Source of the DNA: Methylomicrobium sp. wino1
Lineage (GTDB): Bacteria > Pseudomonadota > Gammaproteobacteria > Methylococcales > Methylomonadaceae
DNA: 64,000 nucleotides
Assembly: GCF_003932755.1 (NCBI RefSeq)
Contig: NZ_CP024202.1
Location: 2,604,001-2,668,000, forward strand
Direction: 5' to 3'
This document shows, in pieces, positions 36,072 through 45,254 of the stretch. Position numbers and translations under genes: made by a program. How positions within the stretch are numbered: position 1 is the first letter of the stretch; each line of letters opens with the position of its first letter. The notes under the pieces were generated by a model, which did no database searches, was not told the DNA's origin, and saw only the letters and a list, made by a program, of their open reading frames with translations.

Positions 36072-37052
36072 ATGTCAGCAAACCCAGCAATAAGCACAAT
36101 TCGCCACGACTGGCGCCCTGAAGAGGTCCAAGCTTTATTCGCACTGCCTTTCAACGATTTGATATTTCGCGCCCAATCGATTCATCGCGAACATTTCGAT
36201 CCGAATGAAATTCAGATTAGCAGCTTATTGAGCATTAAAACCGGATCGTGTTCGGAAGATTGCGCTTATTGCCCGCAAAGCGCGCGATATGATGCGGATT
36301 TGCAGCCGGAAGCATTGATGCCGGTCGAAGAAGTGTTGAAAGCGGCTCGGCGTGCGAAAGACGAAGGCGCTTCTCGTTTTTGCATGGGAGCAGCTTGGCG
36401 TCAACCGAAAGACAAAGATGTCGCGCGCGTCGTCGAAATGATTCAAGGCGTTAAAACATTAGGCATGGAAACTTGCGTGACACTGGGTATGTTGACAGAT
36501 ACTCAAACCGCGACGCTCAAAGAAGCAGGTCTTGATTATTACAACCATAATCTGGACACTTCCGAAGACTATTATTCGGAAATCATCACGACCCGAAGTT
36601 ATCAAGACCGTCTCGATACTTTGGCGCGGGTCCGGGATGCCGGTATCAATGTCTGTTGCGGCGGCATTGTCGGCATGGGCGAGAGCGAACAAGACAGGGC
36701 TAAGCTTTTGATCGAATTGGCTAATTTGCCCAAGCATCCTGAAAGCGTACCGATCAACATGCTAGTCCAAGTCGAAGGTACGCCATTGAACGGTACCGAA
36801 AAATTGGATCCTATCGTATTCATTAGAACGATTGCGGTCGCGCGTATCCTAATGCCGACTTCCCGCGTGCGTTTGTCTGCCGGCCGTAACGCTATGAGCG
36901 ACGAAATGCAGGCTCTATGTTTTCTCGCCGGCGCCAATTCGATTTTCTACGGTGAAAAACTGTTAACGACCGACAATCCGATGACCAATCAAGATCTAGC
37001 GTTATTCGAACGCTTGGGCGTGCGTTCCGGCGGGTCTTGCCACGTTCAATGA
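36072..37052 (+). CDS. bioB: Biotin synthase
   Basis: A 326-residue radical-SAM enzyme that inserts sulfur into dethiobiotin to give biotin. The [4Fe-4S] cluster ligands are in [11 protein letters not shown] (residues about 59-69, CxxxCxxC). The second cluster region includes [11 protein letters not shown] and [11 protein letters not shown], with the conserved Arg in [10 protein letters not shown]. The start at 36072 has GGAG 11 bases upstream; in-frame upstream codons would overlap the comF side. It leads the biotin operon bioB-F-(repeat)-H-C-D, and its stop overlaps the bioF start (ATGA). Confidence 0.97.
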   Translation: MSANPAISTIRHDWRPEEVQALFALPFNDLIFRAQSIHREHFDPNEIQISSLLSIKTGSCSEDCAYCPQSARYDADLQPEALMPVEEVLKAARRAKDEGASRFCMGAAWRQPKDKDVARVVEMIQGVKTLGMETCVTLGMLTDTQTATLKEAGLDYYNHNLDTSEDYYSEIITTRSYQDRLDTLARVRDAGINVCCGGIVGMGESEQDRAKLLIELANLPKHPESVPINMLVQVEGTPLNGTEKLDPIVFIRTIAVARILMPTSRVRLSAGRNAMSDEMQALCFLAGANSIFYGEKLLTTDNPMTNQDLALFERLGVRSGGSCHVQ

Positions 37053-38209
37053 TTGGTATCGATTCCGGTTTGGAGGCCGAGCTCGAGCGCCTGGCGCGCG
37101 AAGGTTTATACCGGTCGCGACGAGTCGTCGAATCCGCTCAAGGCGTCGAATTGCAGTGCGGCGAACGAAAGCTGATCAATTTTTGCAGCAACGATTATCT
37201 CGGCTTGGCTAATCATCCGTCGGTCGTCAAGGCTTTTCAAGACGGTGCCGATCGTTACGGCGTCGGCAGCGGCTCCGCGCATTTGATTTGCGGACATAGC
37301 CGCGCCCATCATGCCTTGGAAGAAGAACTTGCGGAGTTTACCGGCCGCGACCGTGCGCTGTTGTTTTCGACCGGGTACATGGCCAATATCGGCGCGATCT
37401 CGGCGCTGACGGGCAAGGGGGATACGGTTTTCGAAGACCGCTTGAATCATGCCTCGTTACTGGACGGCGGTTTGTTATCGGGCGCGCGCTTCAAACGTTA
37501 CCGACATGCCGATACGGACGGGTTGCTTGACAGTTTGAGTCGAACCGAAGGGCAGACGATGATCGTGACTGACGGCGTGTTCAGCATGGATGGAGATTTG
37601 GCGCCGCTGAATGTCTTGTCGAAAGTCGCAAGCGAACGGGATGCCTGGTTGATGGTCGACGATGCGCACGGCTTGGGCGTGATCGGCGATAAAGGGCGGG
37701 GGATCGTCGAGCATTTCGGCTTGACGCAACAGCAGGTGCCGATATTGGTCGGAACGCTCGGCAAGGCTTTCGGTACCTTCGGCGCCTTTGTCGCAGGCTC
37801 CGAAACGCTGATCGAGACCTTGATTCAAAAGGCTAGAACCTATATCTACACGACCGCGCTGCCGCCAGCCGTCGCCGAAGCAACCCGCGCGGCTTTGAAG
37901 ATCGTTATCGAAGAGCAGTGGCGCCGGGAAAAATTAAACGATTTGGTGCAGAGATTTCGCCGAGGCGCCGAACAGCTCGGTTTTCCGTTGATGCCGTCGA
38001 ATTCGGCGATTCAGCCTATCTTGATCGGCGACAGTCGAAGGGCGGTCGAAATCGGCAAGCGTTTGCTCGATGACGGTTTTTGGGTCGGCGCAATTCGGCC
38101 GCCGACCGTTCCGCAAGGCAGCGCTCGACTGCGCGTGACTTTTTCAGCGCTCCACGAAGCGCAGCAAATCGATCGTTTGCTCGAATCCTTAGGAATATGC
38201 ACAAAATAA
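37049..38209 (+). CDS. bioF: 8-amino-7-oxononanoate synthase
   Basis: A 386-residue PLP enzyme that condenses pimeloyl-ACP with alanine to 8-amino-7-oxononanoate (KAPA). The PLP-binding Lys is in [15 protein letters not shown] (residue about 238), with the upstream [15 protein letters not shown] motif and [13 protein letters not shown] near the N-terminus. The ATG at 37049 overlaps the bioB stop and is preferred to a TTG four codons earlier. Oddity: the last four residues (Ile-Cys-Thr-Lys) and the TAA stop lie within the terminal arm of dispersed element D copy 2, so an insertion has rewritten the C-terminus. The catalytic fold ends before this, so function should be intact. Confidence 0.96.
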   Translation: MIGIDSGLEAELERLAREGLYRSRRVVESAQGVELQCGERKLINFCSNDYLGLANHPSVVKAFQDGADRYGVGSGSAHLICGHSRAHHALEEELAEFTGRDRALLFSTGYMANIGAISALTGKGDTVFEDRLNHASLLDGGLLSGARFKRYRHADTDGLLDSLSRTEGQTMIVTDGVFSMDGDLAPLNVLSKVASERDAWLMVDDAHGLGVIGDKGRGIVEHFGLTQQQVPILVGTLGKAFGTFGAFVAGSETLIETLIQKARTYIYTTALPPAVAEATRAALKIVIEEQWRREKLNDLVQRFRRGAEQLGFPLMPSNSAIQPILIGDSRRAVEIGKRLLDDGFWVGAIRPPTVPQGSARLRVTFSALHEAQQIDRLLESLGICTK

Positions 38210-38372
38210 CTTCTACAAGTAATAGGCTTTGCGGCGACTCGGTGACTTGCTTGACAGGACGCCGTGAATACATCCATGTGCTTGACGGCGGCTATCCCTG
38301 CCGCCGACACCTGTCAATCAAGGCACCAGCCCCCTTTCCAACAGTTGTCGTATTTCATGCTCGTTCCTTAGC
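38194..38372. repeat. Dispersed element family D, copy 2 (inverted), in the bio operon
   Basis: A 179-bp copy in the opposite orientation to that at 54284-54467; the two align along their whole length from the AATATGCACAAAATAACT end to the GGAACGAGCATGAAAT end. It fills the gap between bioF and bioH and supplies the bioF stop codon. Near-palindromic arms (GACTCGGTGACTTGCTTGAC / GTCAATCAAGGCACC) predict a strong hairpin in the mRNA. Confidence 0.8.
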
Positions 38373-38387
38373 AAAATCCATAGCGTA

Positions 38388-39152
38388 ATGACTATTCATT
38401 ATCAAGTTTACGGCGAGGGTGAGCCTATCGTCTTGGTTCACGGCTGGGCGATGCATTCAGGTATTTGGCGCGACTTTGCCGAGCAATTGGCGCAAACTCG
38501 TCGCGTTGTTTGCGTCGATTTGCCGGGGCACGGTTTAAGCGCCGAAATGCCCGAGTTTACACTCGAATTAGTATGCGAGCAGTTGAGCCGAATCGTCGAT
38601 TGTAAAGCTTGCTGGATCGGTTGGTCATTGGGCGGGTCGGTATCTTTGGCAATGGCCCGGCTGTTTCCGGAAGCCGTCGCGTCGGTCGTTCTCCTGGCCA
38701 GCAATCCTTGTTTTGTCGAAAATATGGACTGGCCGGGCATGCCGGAAAATCAACTCGATCTATTCGCCGAGAATCTCAGCGCCGATTGCGAATCGACGCT
38801 ATTACGTTTTTTGTCATTGCAAATCAATGGGGTGCCCGAGTTTAAGAAATTATCGAGAAAACTCTCTGCCGCGCTTCGAGAATCCCGCATGCCGACGGCA
38901 AAAACGCTGCAGGACGGCTTGGCTGTTTTAAAGCAGGCCGATTTAAGGCCGGCGCTTGCCGAGCTTCGCGTGCCGGTCGCGGCGATGTTGGGCGAAAAAG
39001 ATACCTTGGTTCCGGTTGGAATCGGTGAAGCAATGCAGGCAATCAACCCGGATCTGTATTTGAGCGTGATTAAAAATGCCGGACATGCGCCGTTTTTGTC
39101 GCATCGTTCGGAATTGATCGATAGTCTTAACGAGTTTTTGGCACAACCATGA
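38388..39152 (+). CDS. bioH: Pimeloyl-ACP methyl ester esterase
   Basis: A 254-residue alpha/beta hydrolase that removes the methyl group from pimeloyl-ACP methyl ester and so ends the BioC-BioH route to the pimeloyl chain. The HG motif is VLVHGWAMHSGIWRD. The nucleophile elbow is GWSLGGS (Ser about residue 82), the acid Asp is in GEKDTLVPVG and the catalytic His in NAGHAPFLSH near the C-terminus. Size and order (upstream of bioC) match BioH. The ATG lies 15 bp after repeat D2, and no strong ribosome-binding site is visible, so translation may be low. It overlaps bioC by 4 bases. Confidence 0.92.
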   Translation: MTIHYQVYGEGEPIVLVHGWAMHSGIWRDFAEQLAQTRRVVCVDLPGHGLSAEMPEFTLELVCEQLSRIVDCKACWIGWSLGGSVSLAMARLFPEAVASVVLLASNPCFVENMDWPGMPENQLDLFAENLSADCESTLLRFLSLQINGVPEFKKLSRKLSAALRESRMPTAKTLQDGLAVLKQADLRPALAELRVPVAAMLGEKDTLVPVGIGEAMQAINPDLYLSVIKNAGHAPFLSHRSELIDSLNEFLAQP

Positions 39153-39949
39153 GCGCGATATTTGAACTAGATAAAACCAAGCTCAGACAATCGTTCGGAT
39201 CGGCGAGTCTATCTTATGATCGCGTTGCCGTTTTGCAAAGACAAGTCGGTTTGAGCATGTTGCAACAGGCGGTACCGGCAAAATTGTCGGGAATCGTTGT
39301 AGACATGGGCTGCGGCACCGGTTTTTTGACTAAAGCATTACTTAATGCCGAAGATATCGAGCGCATTGTTGCATTGGATATTGCCTTGCCGATGCTGCAT
39401 GCCGCCAGACAAAAACTCGGCGATGCTGGCCGTTTGCATTATGTTTGCGGCGATGCGGAAAGCCCGCCGTTGCATACGAACTCGGTCGATACGGTGGTTT
39501 CCAATCTAGCCTTGCAATGGTGCCGCGATTTAACGGCGGTTTTCTGTGGTCTGCATCGTATTCTCAAGGCGGACGGAGAATTGTTTTTTTCAACATTCGG
39601 TCCGCAAACGCTCTGCGAGTTAAAACAGGCCTGGGCAGAAGTTGATGACTATCATCATGTCAACGAGTTTTACCACGAAACGGAAATCAGGCGTTGTTTG
39701 GCCGATGCCGGGTTTAAGGAAATTGTGGTGCATTCCGAAATTTATCGGCCGGCTTACGGGTCAGTATTGGATTTGATGAAGGAGCTTAAATCGATGGGCG
39801 CGCATAATGTATCTTCCGGACGTAATAAAAGGCTAACGACAAAACAGGAAATGACAAGCATGATCGAGGCTTATCCGCTTAATGATGCCAATATTGAGGC
39901 GACATTTGAGGTTTTTATCGTTTCGGCGAGAGTAGAGAACAATGACTAA
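39149..39949 (+). CDS. bioC: Malonyl-ACP O-methyltransferase
   Basis: A 266-residue SAM-dependent methyltransferase that methylates malonyl-ACP to prime synthesis of the pimeloyl chain. The SAM-binding motif I is VVDMGCGTGFLTKALL (residues about 50-65), followed by the acidic residue ending beta-2 in IVALDIALPML and the motif YVCGDAESPPLH. The C-terminal region (FSTFGPQTLCELKQAWAEVD) is characteristic of BioC. The start overlaps the bioH stop and the stop overlaps bioD by 8 bases, confirming the operon. Confidence 0.92.
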   Translation: MSAIFELDKTKLRQSFGSASLSYDRVAVLQRQVGLSMLQQAVPAKLSGIVVDMGCGTGFLTKALLNAEDIERIVALDIALPMLHAARQKLGDAGRLHYVCGDAESPPLHTNSVDTVVSNLALQWCRDLTAVFCGLHRILKADGELFFSTFGPQTLCELKQAWAEVDDYHHVNEFYHETEIRRCLADAGFKEIVVHSEIYRPAYGSVLDLMKELKSMGAHNVSSGRNKRLTTKQEMTSMIEAYPLNDANIEATFEVFIVSARVENND

Positions 39950-40616
39950 AGGGCTATTTATTACCGGCACAGACACAGGTGTCGGAAAAACATGGGCGAC
40001 GGTCGCGTTGATGCGTCATTTTAAAAATCAAGGGCATACGGTTATCGGTATGAAGCCGATCGCTTCGGGTTGTCTCGAAATCGACGGTAAACTGAGAAAC
40101 GAAGATGCGCTGTTATTACAGCAAAACGCCTCGATACCGGTGCAATACGAATGGGTTAACCCTTACGCCTATCGGCTGCCGGTCTCGCCGCATTTGGCCG
40201 CAGATGAGCATCCGCCGGTTTTGGATAATATTCGTTCGATTTTTCAAACGCTGCAAAAAAATGCCGATATCGTTTTGGTTGAAGGCGTCGGCGGTTGGCG
40301 GGTACCGTTGAACACGGAGTCCGATGTTTCCGATTTGGCGCGCGTACTGGGCTTGCCGGTCGTCATGGTGGTGGCGATAAAATTGGGTTGCATCAATCAT
40401 GCGAGATTGACTTATGAGTCGATTGTACAGTCCGGGCAAACCTGCGCCGGTTGGATAGCCGTTTGCTCCGATAATAACATGCTGCTGCGCGAGGAAAATA
40501 TTGCTTCGATTCAGGCAATGATCGACGTACCGTTGTTAGGAGTATTTCCTTTTATGTCCGAACCCGACTTCGATGAGTTGTCGGCAGTACTTAAAAAACC
40601 TTATAAAAGATATTGA
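39942..40616 (+). CDS. bioD: Dethiobiotin synthetase
   Basis: A 224-residue ATP-dependent carboxylase that closes the ureido ring of 7,8-diaminononanoate to give dethiobiotin. The P-loop is GTDTGVGKTWATVAL (residues about 7-21), with the second substrate loop MKPIASGC, the active-site VLVEGVGGWRVPL and the C-terminal nucleotide region. It is the last gene of the biotin cluster. The aminotransferase bioA is not in the window and must be supplied from elsewhere. Confidence 0.95.
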   Translation: MTKGLFITGTDTGVGKTWATVALMRHFKNQGHTVIGMKPIASGCLEIDGKLRNEDALLLQQNASIPVQYEWVNPYAYRLPVSPHLAADEHPPVLDNIRSIFQTLQKNADIVLVEGVGGWRVPLNTESDVSDLARVLGLPVVMVVAIKLGCINHARLTYESIVQSGQTCAGWIAVCSDNNMLLREENIASIQAMIDVPLLGVFPFMSEPDFDELSAVLKKPYKRY

Positions 40617-40777
40617 AATAAAACCACAGATAAACCATAATTCTTTTGCGGTTATTTCGACATGCAAAACAGTTTGCAATGCGATGGGGGGCGAATGCGC
40701 CGCATTCTCATAATTCAAAGCTTTGACGAGCAGGGAAGTCTCGGACAAGGTAATTAATCAACACAAGAGAGGAAATT

Positions 40778-41173
40778 ATGGCTTTAATTACTTGGACGGC
40801 CGATCAATTCGGTACCAATGTCGGTTTTGCCGACGACGAACATAAAGTTTTGTTCGACAAACTCAACAAACTTTACGATTTAGCGACAGGTGGGGCGGAA
40901 AGGTCCGCAATCGGTGCACAACTCGATGATTTGATTGCCTATGTCGTAGATCACTTCGCGCATGAAGAAAAAGAAATGGAAGCGGCCGGTTTTGCCGGTT
41001 TAGCGGCACATAAAACCGAACACGAGGCTTTAGTGGGGACATGCGCCGATCTACAAAAAAAATTCCATGCCGGCGAAGCCGATGTGACCGATGAAGTGGG
41101 ACAAATGGTTAAGAGTTGGTTGGAAAGTCACATTCCAACTTTCGATAGAAGCTATGCTACCGTTTTAAGTTAA
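40778..41173 (+). CDS. Bacteriohemerythrin
   Basis: A 131-residue O2-binding protein with a non-heme di-iron site in a four-helix bundle. All ligand motifs are present: His22, His59 with Glu63 (HxxxE), His78 and His82 (HxxxH), and His118 with Asp123 (HxxxxD). This single-domain form resembles the abundant hemerythrin of Methylococcus, thought to deliver O2 to membrane methane monooxygenase; that link is family knowledge, not something visible here. It has a good ribosome-binding site (GAGAGGAA) and its own 160-bp upstream region. It lies between the biotin operon and the cytochrome oxidase cluster. Confidence 0.92.
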   Translation: MALITWTADQFGTNVGFADDEHKVLFDKLNKLYDLATGGAERSAIGAQLDDLIAYVVDHFAHEEKEMEAAGFAGLAAHKTEHEALVGTCADLQKKFHAGEADVTDEVGQMVKSWLESHIPTFDRSYATVLS

Positions 41174-41669
41174 TTGATGAAAAAATGAATGGATGCTTTT
41201 TCAACATAGAGTTGGCATTTTTTCAAAGATTTTCGATACGGTTGTAGCTTAAATTGACGGTTGAGGTAACGGTCGATGAAGACTGTTAGCTCGGCCACTT
41301 GTGAAAATGCAGACTATTGAAGCCCGTGAAGGGGGAGTCACGGGCTTTTTTGTGCGTGTTTGTTTTAAGGCGTTGGCAAAGCACTTCTGGCTTACCGTCG
41401 CATCATGGGTTAAAATCCTCGTTTTTTTAGAATAGCTATTATAACAACAGGGAAATTAGTGAATGTTGATTTGCTTTGAACCCCGGCTAAAAGTAGCTGA
41501 TCAGCGAGAGAAACTTTTATCTCTATTTCATTGACCCAGGATAGGGTGCTAGCCGTTAGAAAGCCAAACGGTATACGTTCTGATTTTAAAACTAACTGGC
41601 GCTGATGACGTTACTAAAAATTTACCAATTGCATACAAGAGTTTCTAACTACCACCGGGAGGCTGCTCC
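41174..41669. other. Intergenic region between hemerythrin and coxB
   Basis: No gene was found. Directly after the hemerythrin stop is a 9-bp inverted repeat GAAAAAATG / CATTTTTTC that may end that transcript. A clear terminator follows at 41321-41351. The remaining 300 bp before coxB must hold the cox promoter, but no -35/-10 pair was good enough to assign; GGGAGG at 41657-41662 is the coxB ribosome-binding site. Confidence 0.5.
41321..41351 (+). terminator. Rho-independent terminator upstream of coxB
   Basis: A perfect 9-bp stem AGCCCGTGA / TCACGGGCT (41321-41329, 41338-41346) with a purine-rich AGGGGGAG loop and a T-tract to 41351. It insulates the cox operon from the hemerythrin gene 150 bp upstream. 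A short RNA ending here is possible but no convincing promoter was found. Confidence 0.8.
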
Positions 41670-42839
41670 GTGAAGAAAACCAAGCAACTGTTCGCAAGCC
41701 TGTTCTTGATGTCCTTGGGACTAGGGACTGCACAGGCCGAATATACCCTGAATCTGAGGCAAGGCGTAACCCAGATAAGTCAAGATGTTTATGATTTGCA
41801 TATGCTGATCTTGTGGATATGCGTGTTAATCGGTGTGGCCGTTTTTGGCACGATGTTTTATTCGATTTATCACCACCGCAAATCAAAAGGACATGTAGCC
41901 TCTCAATTTCATGAGAGCACCAAGGTCGAAATTGTCTGGACGATCATACCGACTTTGATTTTGATCGGTATGGCGATTCCGGCTACAAAAACGATGCTTG
42001 ATTTGGACGATGTTCAAGACGCGGAAATGTCGATTAAGGTGACCGGTTGGCAATGGAAATGGGAATATGAATACCTGGATAACGGTATACACTTTTTCAG
42101 CAGCTTGGATGAGGCTAGCAACAGAGCGCGCCAGCTGGGTTCCGGTATCGATCCAAGATCCGTTCCTCACTATCTATTAAACGTCGATCACCCATTGGTT
42201 GTGCCAACCAAAAAGAAAATCCGTTTTCTGTTTACCGCTGCCGACGTATTGCATTCTTGGTGGGTGCCTGATCTAGGTTGGAAAAAAGATACGGTTCCCG
42301 GCTTCATCAATGAATCATGGACTTATATAGAAAAACCGGGAACTTATCGCGGACAATGCGCCGAGTTGTGCGGAAAGGATCACGGCTTCATGCCGATTGT
42401 CGTAATCGCAATGGAAGAAAACGATTATAACGCTTGGATCGAAACTCAGAAAGCAGGAACTGAAGCAGATGAACAATTGGCCGCTAAGGAATGGACGACT
42501 GATGAGTTGATGGCCAAGGGCGAAACCGTATATGCCAATAATTGCGCTTCCTGTCACATGGCCGACGGCGCGGGTATGGAGGGCGCATTTCCGGCTTTGA
42601 CCGACAGTTCTGTCGTGACGGGCGATATCGATGCTCAAATCGAGTTGATGTATAACGGAAAAGGGATGATGCCTGCATTCGGGCAAATGCTAAGCGAGAC
42701 CGAATTTGCTGCGGTCGTCACCTATACCCGCAATGCATTAGGTAACTCGGTGGGTGATTCGGTTCAACCCGCTGCGATTAAGTCATTAAAATCATCCGCA
42801 CCGGCGGATGAAGAGGAAGATGAGGATGATGAAGAGTAA
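41670..42839 (+). CDS. coxB: Cytochrome c oxidase subunit II with fused cytochrome c domain
   Basis: A 389-residue electron-entry subunit of an aa3-type oxidase. The start is GTG at 41670 with GGGAGG 7 bases before it. The signal peptide ([23 protein letters not shown]) precedes two membrane helices ([35 protein letters not shown]). The CuA domain has [13 protein letters not shown] and the ligands in [12 protein letters not shown] (Cys230, Cys234). A C-terminal class I cytochrome c domain follows with CASCH at 292-296, a caa3-type arrangement, so the enzyme carries its own electron donor domain. The tail is strongly acidic (EEEDEDDEE). It leads coxB-coxA-(small gene)-ctaG-coxC. Confidence 0.95.
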   Translation: MKKTKQLFASLFLMSLGLGTAQAEYTLNLRQGVTQISQDVYDLHMLILWICVLIGVAVFGTMFYSIYHHRKSKGHVASQFHESTKVEIVWTIIPTLILIGMAIPATKTMLDLDDVQDAEMSIKVTGWQWKWEYEYLDNGIHFFSSLDEASNRARQLGSGIDPRSVPHYLLNVDHPLVVPTKKKIRFLFTAADVLHSWWVPDLGWKKDTVPGFINESWTYIEKPGTYRGQCAELCGKDHGFMPIVVIAMEENDYNAWIETQKAGTEADEQLAAKEWTTDELMAKGETVYANNCASCHMADGAGMEGAFPALTDSSVVTGDIDAQIELMYNGKGMMPAFGQMLSETEFAAVVTYTRNALGNSVGDSVQPAAIKSLKSSAPADEEEDEDDEE

Positions 42840-42892
42840 TTCTTAACTTTATTCAAATTCTAATCTTTTCAAAATTTAATAGAGGTAACAAT

Positions 42893-44509
42893 ATGTCTGC
42901 GGTAGTAGCTGAACATGACGATCATGGCGATCATCACGACCACGGTCCGGAAAAGGGGCTGTTAAGATGGATCATTACCACCAATCACAAGGACATCGGT
43001 ACATTGTATTTGGTGTTCGCTTTAGCGATGTTTTTTCTTGGCGGCGCGATGGCTTTGGTTATCCGTGCCGAGTTGTTCGAACCGGGGTTGCAGTTCGTTG
43101 AGCCCCAGTTCTTCAATTCAATGACGACAATGCATGCGTTGATCATGGTGTTCGGCGCAGTTATGCCGGCATTCGTCGGTTTGGCTAACTGGATGATCCC
43201 ATTAATGATCGGCGCGCCCGATATGGCTTTACCGCGTATGAACAACATGAGTTTCTGGCTGTTAGTGGCAGGCGCGTTGCTATTGGCAAGTACCTTGTTC
43301 ATGGAAGGCGGCGCTCCGGCTTCGGGCTGGACGCTCTATCCGCCTCTGGTGCTGCAAACCGGCGCCGCGCTGCCGTTCGCGATCTTCTCGGTCCATTTGC
43401 TCGGTATTTCATCGATCATGGGTGCGATCAACATTATCGCAACTATCTTCAACATGCGGGCTCCCGGCATGACCTTGATGAAAATGCCGTTGTTCGTCTG
43501 GACCTGGTTGATCACAGCATTCCTATTGATCGCGATCATGCCGGTTTTCGCCGGTGCGGTGACGATGTTGCTGACCGACCGCTTCTTCGATACCAGTTTC
43601 TTCGATGCAGCCGGCGGCGGCGATCCGGTTCTGTATCAACACATTTTCTGGTTCTTCGGTCATCCGGAAGTTTATGTGATGATTCTGCCGACTTTCGGTG
43701 TCGCTTCGACGATCATCCCGGTCTTCGCGCGTAAACCTTTGTTCGGTTACAGCTCGATGGTTTATGCGACCGCTTCGATCGCGTTCCTGTCGTTCATCGT
43801 CTGGGCTCACCACATGTTCACGGTCGGCATGCCGGTCGCCGGAGAGCTTTACTTCATGTATGCGACGATGCTGATTGCGATTCCGACCGGCGTCAAGGTC
43901 TTCAACTGGACCGCCACGATGTGGAAAGGCTCGATGACTTTCGAAACGCCGATGCTGTTTTCGATTGCGTTCGTCGTATTGTTCACGATGGGCGGTTTCA
44001 CCGGCTTGATGATGTCGGTCGCGCCTTCGGATTTCCAATATCACGACACCTATTTCATCGTCGCGCATTTCCATTACACGCTGGTTCCGGCCTCGATCTT
44101 CATCATAATGGCTGCAGGTTATTTCTGGTTGCCTAAATGGACCGGGAATATGTATGACGAAAAATTGGGACAACTGCATTTCTGGTTGTCTGCGATTTCG
44201 GTCAACGTGTTGTTTTTCCCGCAGCATTTCTTAGGCTTGGCCGGCATGCCGCGCCGGATTCCGGATTATGCGGTGCAATTCGCCGACTGGAACATGGTAT
44301 CGAGTATCGGTGCTTTCGTGTTCGGATTCAGTCAATTGCTGTTCCTGTACATCGTGATCAAAACGATCAGAGGCGGAACCGGCGAAGAAGTGACCGGTGA
44401 AGTCTGGGAAGATGCGTCTAAACACAGCTTGGAATGGACTTTACCTTCTCCATTGCCATACCATACGTTCACAACGCCGCCGAAAGAAATTCCAACCGAG
44501 CATTTCTAA
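42893..44509 (+). CDS. coxA: Cytochrome c oxidase subunit I
   Basis: A 538-residue catalytic subunit with 12 membrane helices, heme a and the heme a3-CuB center. Key segments are [18 protein letters not shown] at the N-terminus, [18 protein letters not shown] (a heme a ligand His), [18 protein letters not shown] (CuB His cross-linked to Tyr), [11 protein letters not shown] (CuB His pair) and [13 protein letters not shown] (heme a3 and a ligand His residues). The first 15 residues are rich in His and Asp. The K-path Tyr in HPEVY and the canonical set of ligands mark a type A oxidase. The large minus-strand open frame inside it is a shadow of its codon pattern. Confidence 0.97.
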   Translation: MSAVVAEHDDHGDHHDHGPEKGLLRWIITTNHKDIGTLYLVFALAMFFLGGAMALVIRAELFEPGLQFVEPQFFNSMTTMHALIMVFGAVMPAFVGLANWMIPLMIGAPDMALPRMNNMSFWLLVAGALLLASTLFMEGGAPASGWTLYPPLVLQTGAALPFAIFSVHLLGISSIMGAINIIATIFNMRAPGMTLMKMPLFVWTWLITAFLLIAIMPVFAGAVTMLLTDRFFDTSFFDAAGGGDPVLYQHIFWFFGHPEVYVMILPTFGVASTIIPVFARKPLFGYSSMVYATASIAFLSFIVWAHHMFTVGMPVAGELYFMYATMLIAIPTGVKVFNWTATMWKGSMTFETPMLFSIAFVVLFTMGGFTGLMMSVAPSDFQYHDTYFIVAHFHYTLVPASIFIIMAAGYFWLPKWTGNMYDEKLGQLHFWLSAISVNVLFFPQHFLGLAGMPRRIPDYAVQFADWNMVSSIGAFVFGFSQLLFLYIVIKTIRGGTGEEVTGEVWEDASKHSLEWTLPSPLPYHTFTTPPKEIPTEHF

Positions 44510-44560
44510 TCGGACTGCGGTGCAACCGTTTTGGTACAAGGATTGACTTTTCTCAGAAAC

Positions 44561-44584
44561 TTTACCCGCCTGCTGGCGGGTAAA
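44561..44584 (+). other. Intercistronic hairpin between coxA and the 32-residue gene
   Basis: A perfect 10-bp stem TTTACCCGCC / GGCGGGTAAA with a TGCT loop and no T-tract. It is too far from the coxA stop, and lacks the uridine run, to be a standard terminator. It may set relative expression by protecting the coxA mRNA end or attenuating the downstream assembly genes. Confidence 0.6.
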
Positions 44585-44595
44585 GCGGTGGTGTT

Positions 44596-44694
44596 ATGAA
44601 TACGAAAACAAAGAATATTTTGACAGCAGTTGTTCTGATCGCTGTCGCTATTGCGATATACGTGTTTGCGGTTTTAAGAGCTATTTCGCAATGA
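44596..44694 (+). CDS. 32-residue membrane protein, oxidase assembly candidate
   Basis: A small gene encoding MNTKTKNILTAVVLIAVA... ending in LRAISQ. A basic, polar N-terminus (MNTKTKN) is followed by one membrane helix (residues 8-27) and a short tail. Its TGA overlaps the ATG of ctaG (ATGA), a strong sign of real translation, and a weak GGTGG lies upstream. In many proteobacteria a tiny single-span protein, often called cytochrome oxidase small assembly protein, sits in exactly this position between subunit I and CtaG; similarity here is by size, topology and place, not by sequence I can prove. It probably helps insert CuB or stabilise CtaG. Confidence 0.65.
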   Translation: MNTKTKNILTAVVLIAVAIAIYVFAVLRAISQ

Positions 44695-45239
44695 TGAATG
44701 AAGATACAAAGCAAAAAAACAGAAAGTTGGTTCGCAACCTAGTATTCATTGCGGTGGCTATGTTCGGTTTCGGTTATGTGCTAGTCCCGATTTATGACGT
44801 ATTTTGTGACATAACGGGGCTGAACGGCAAAACGGCCTCGGTTGCGGCCGCAGAAACGGCACGCGACGTCGATGAAAGCCGTGAAGTGACCGTAGAGTTT
44901 GTCACTTCGTTGAACCAAGCAGCGCCGATGACATTTCGTGCCGAGACGTACAAAATGAAAGTGCACCCCGGACAATATTACACGGTCAACTTTTATGCCG
45001 AAAATCTCACCGATAAGCCGATGATTGCCCGGGCGATTCCCAGCATTACGCCGGGTCAGGCTGCGGAATTTTTCACAAAGACGCAATGTTTTTGTTTTGA
45101 CGAACAAAGTTTCGAAGCCCATGAATCTAAAACGATGCCGGTTCGTTTCGTCGTAGATCAGAAACTGCCTGAAAAGTACAAAACAATCACGCTTGCATAC
45201 ACATTTTTCGATAACACTGAAATATCAGTAAAAAAGTAA
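44691..45239 (+). CDS. ctaG: Cytochrome c oxidase assembly protein CtaG (Cox11)
   Basis: A 182-residue copper chaperone that delivers Cu to the CuB site of subunit I. One N-terminal membrane helix (LVRNLVFIAVAMFGFGYVLVPIYDVFCDITGLNGK) anchors a periplasmic immunoglobulin-like domain. The copper-binding motif CFCF is in FFTKTQCFCFDEQ (around residues 128-138), and the third conserved Cys is in the VFCDITG segment near the membrane. Start: the first of two adjacent ATGs, overlapping the stop of the 32-residue gene. Coupled translation suggests they act together. Confidence 0.95.
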   Translation: MMNEDTKQKNRKLVRNLVFIAVAMFGFGYVLVPIYDVFCDITGLNGKTASVAAAETARDVDESREVTVEFVTSLNQAAPMTFRAETYKMKVHPGQYYTVNFYAENLTDKPMIARAIPSITPGQAAEFFTKTQCFCFDEQSFEAHESKTMPVRFVVDQKLPEKYKTITLAYTFFDNTEISVKK

Positions 45240-45254
45240 AAATAGGGGAAGGTT

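Noticed and set aside
41174-41351. A second small RNA ending at the terminator upstream of coxB
   Set aside because: The terminator is good but no promoter with acceptable -35 and -10 boxes was found; TTGACG near 41254 lacks a partner.
43523-44227. 234-residue minus-strand open frame inside coxA
   Set aside because: The composition is extreme in Arg, His, Asp and Glu, as expected for the antisense of hydrophobic membrane codons; it is a shadow of coxA.
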